Notes under the pieces: generated by a model
What the model was told of the DNA's origin: nothing
Seen by the model: the letters and a program-made list of their open reading frames with translations, nothing else
Database searches by the model: none
NCBI RefSeq assembly: GCF_000559085.1
Contig: NZ_JALN02000001.1
Coordinates: 3,596,001-3,660,000 of the forward strand
Length of the DNA stretch: 64,000 nt
Reading direction: 5' to 3'
DNA from: Mycolicibacterium aromaticivorans JS19b1 = JCM 16368
Lineage (GTDB): Bacteria; Actinomycetota; Actinomycetes; Mycobacteriales; Mycobacteriaceae
Part shown: positions 63,561 through 64,000 of the stretch, in pieces
Layout: each line of letters starts with the position of its first letter
Position numbering within the stretch: position 1 is the first letter of the stretch
Position numbers and translations under genes: made by a program

Positions 63561-63612
63561 TGACGCAATCAATCGATAAATATTGCGCGTCTATGAACGA
63601 TCTATTGCGTCA
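63561..63612. promoter_or_regulatory. Three phased boxes, likely Lrp/AsnC-type operator
   Basis: TGACGCAAT (63561-63569), ATTGCGCGT (63582-63590) and ATTGCGTCA (63604-63612) repeat the same half-site in different orientations. Start-to-start spacings are 21 and 22 bp, about two helical turns each. The surrounding sequence is AT-rich. It lies between the divergent DDAH-like gene and the Lrp-type regulator. Confidence 0.75.
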
Positions 63613-63660
63613 CCGCTAACATTGCGGTGATCTGTTGTGTGCGGGCGAAGGGGCTGCCGA

Positions 63661-64000
63661 ATGGACCGGTTGGACGACACCGACGAGCGGATCCTCGCCG
63701 AGCTCGCCGAGCACGCCCGAGCCACCTTCGCCGAGATCGGGGAACGGGTGAACCTGTCGGCTCCAGCGGTGAAGCGGCGGGTCGACCGGATGCTCGACGC
63801 CGGGGTGATCCGCGGGTTCACCACGGTCATCGATCGCAGCGCCGTGGGCTGGAACACCGAGGCCTACGTGCAGGTGTATTGCCACGGCACGATCGCGCCA
63901 GATCGGTTGCGCGCGGCCTGGATTGACATTCCCGAGATCATCAGTGCCGCCACCGTGACGGGAACGTCGGACGCCATCCTGCATGTGCTCGCTCGCGATA
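63661..64000 (+). CDS. Lrp/AsnC-family regulator (3' end outside the window)
   Basis: The visible 113 residues include the AsnC HTH (DTDERILAELAEHARATFAE, SAPAVKRRVDRMLDAGVIRG) and the start of the RAM ligand-binding domain (STNTEAYVQVY-type strand). It probably senses an amino acid such as arginine or ornithine and controls the divergent DDAH-ornithine aminotransferase pair through the phased boxes upstream. Corresponds to Rv2324 by association with Rv2322c-2323c homologues. The ATG lacks a strong Shine-Dalgarno. The gene is truncated by the window end, not by mutation. Confidence 0.88.
   Translation, partial: MDRLDDTDERILAELAEHARATFAEIGERVNLSAPAVKRRVDRMLDAGVIRGFTTVIDRSAVGWNTEAYVQVYCHGTIAPDRLRAAWIDIPEIISAATVTGTSDAILHVLARD

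Overview
The window comes from a mycobacterium, most likely an environmental Mycolicibacterium-type species. It is GC-rich, uses GTG and TTG starts often, and from about 19 kb onward follows the gene order I remember for M. tuberculosis H37Rv Rv0642c to Rv0687: mycolic acid methyltransferases, lipG, an ABC1 kinase, alpha-mannosidase, the 'fabD2' gene, a ROK kinase, rplJ-rplL, mkl, rpoB-rpoC, end/nfo, lpqP, fadE8-echA4-paaX-like-echA5, a TetR gene, rpsL-rpsG-fusA-tuf and a mycofactocin-type SDR. Mycolic acid methyltransferases and an Mkl ATPase fix the assignment to the genus level. The species is not identified.

Region A (about 1 to 17.4 kb) is visibly more AT-rich and holds an almost wholly minus-strand Wzx/Wzy-type polysaccharide locus. 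It contains three FkbM methyltransferases, a flippase, three glycosyltransferases, a GDP-mannose 3,5-epimerase-like enzyme, a Wzy-like polymerase, a fused Wzz/BY-kinase and a DUF4012 protein. Non-coding and degenerate stretches, a 23-bp tandem repeat and an exported protein interrupt it. It looks like an acquired island that makes and exports an O-methylated surface polysaccharide. An initiating phosphoglycosyltransferase is not visible and may lie upstream.

Region B (17.4 to 32.4 kb) has a small exported protein, an HSL-type hydrolase, an intact mycolate methyltransferase next to a frameshifted paralogue, lipG/ABC1, two DinB-fold genes divergent from a WYL regulator around a perfect palindrome, an EEP nuclease/phosphatase, and the GH38 mannosidase / 'FabD2' / ROK operon.

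Region C (32.4 to 46.1 kb) holds the L10 leader with rplJ-rplL, mkl, a large secreted protein fusing two alpha/beta-hydrolase domains to a C-terminal lipocalin, and rpoB-rpoC with wild-type rifampicin-site residues. Region D (46.1 to 54.4 kb) holds DNA repair, lipoprotein, cupin and acyl-CoA genes, a DUF3060 lipoprotein with a broken neighbour, and a TetR gene. The mmpS5-mmpL5 block found here in M. tuberculosis is absent. Region E (54.4 to 64 kb) is the str operon plus tuf, two membrane proteins, an SDR behind a perfect KstR-type site, and an ornithine aminotransferase / DDAH-like pair divergent from an Lrp/AsnC regulator around three phased operator boxes. No tRNA, rRNA, CRISPR array or intact insertion sequence was seen.
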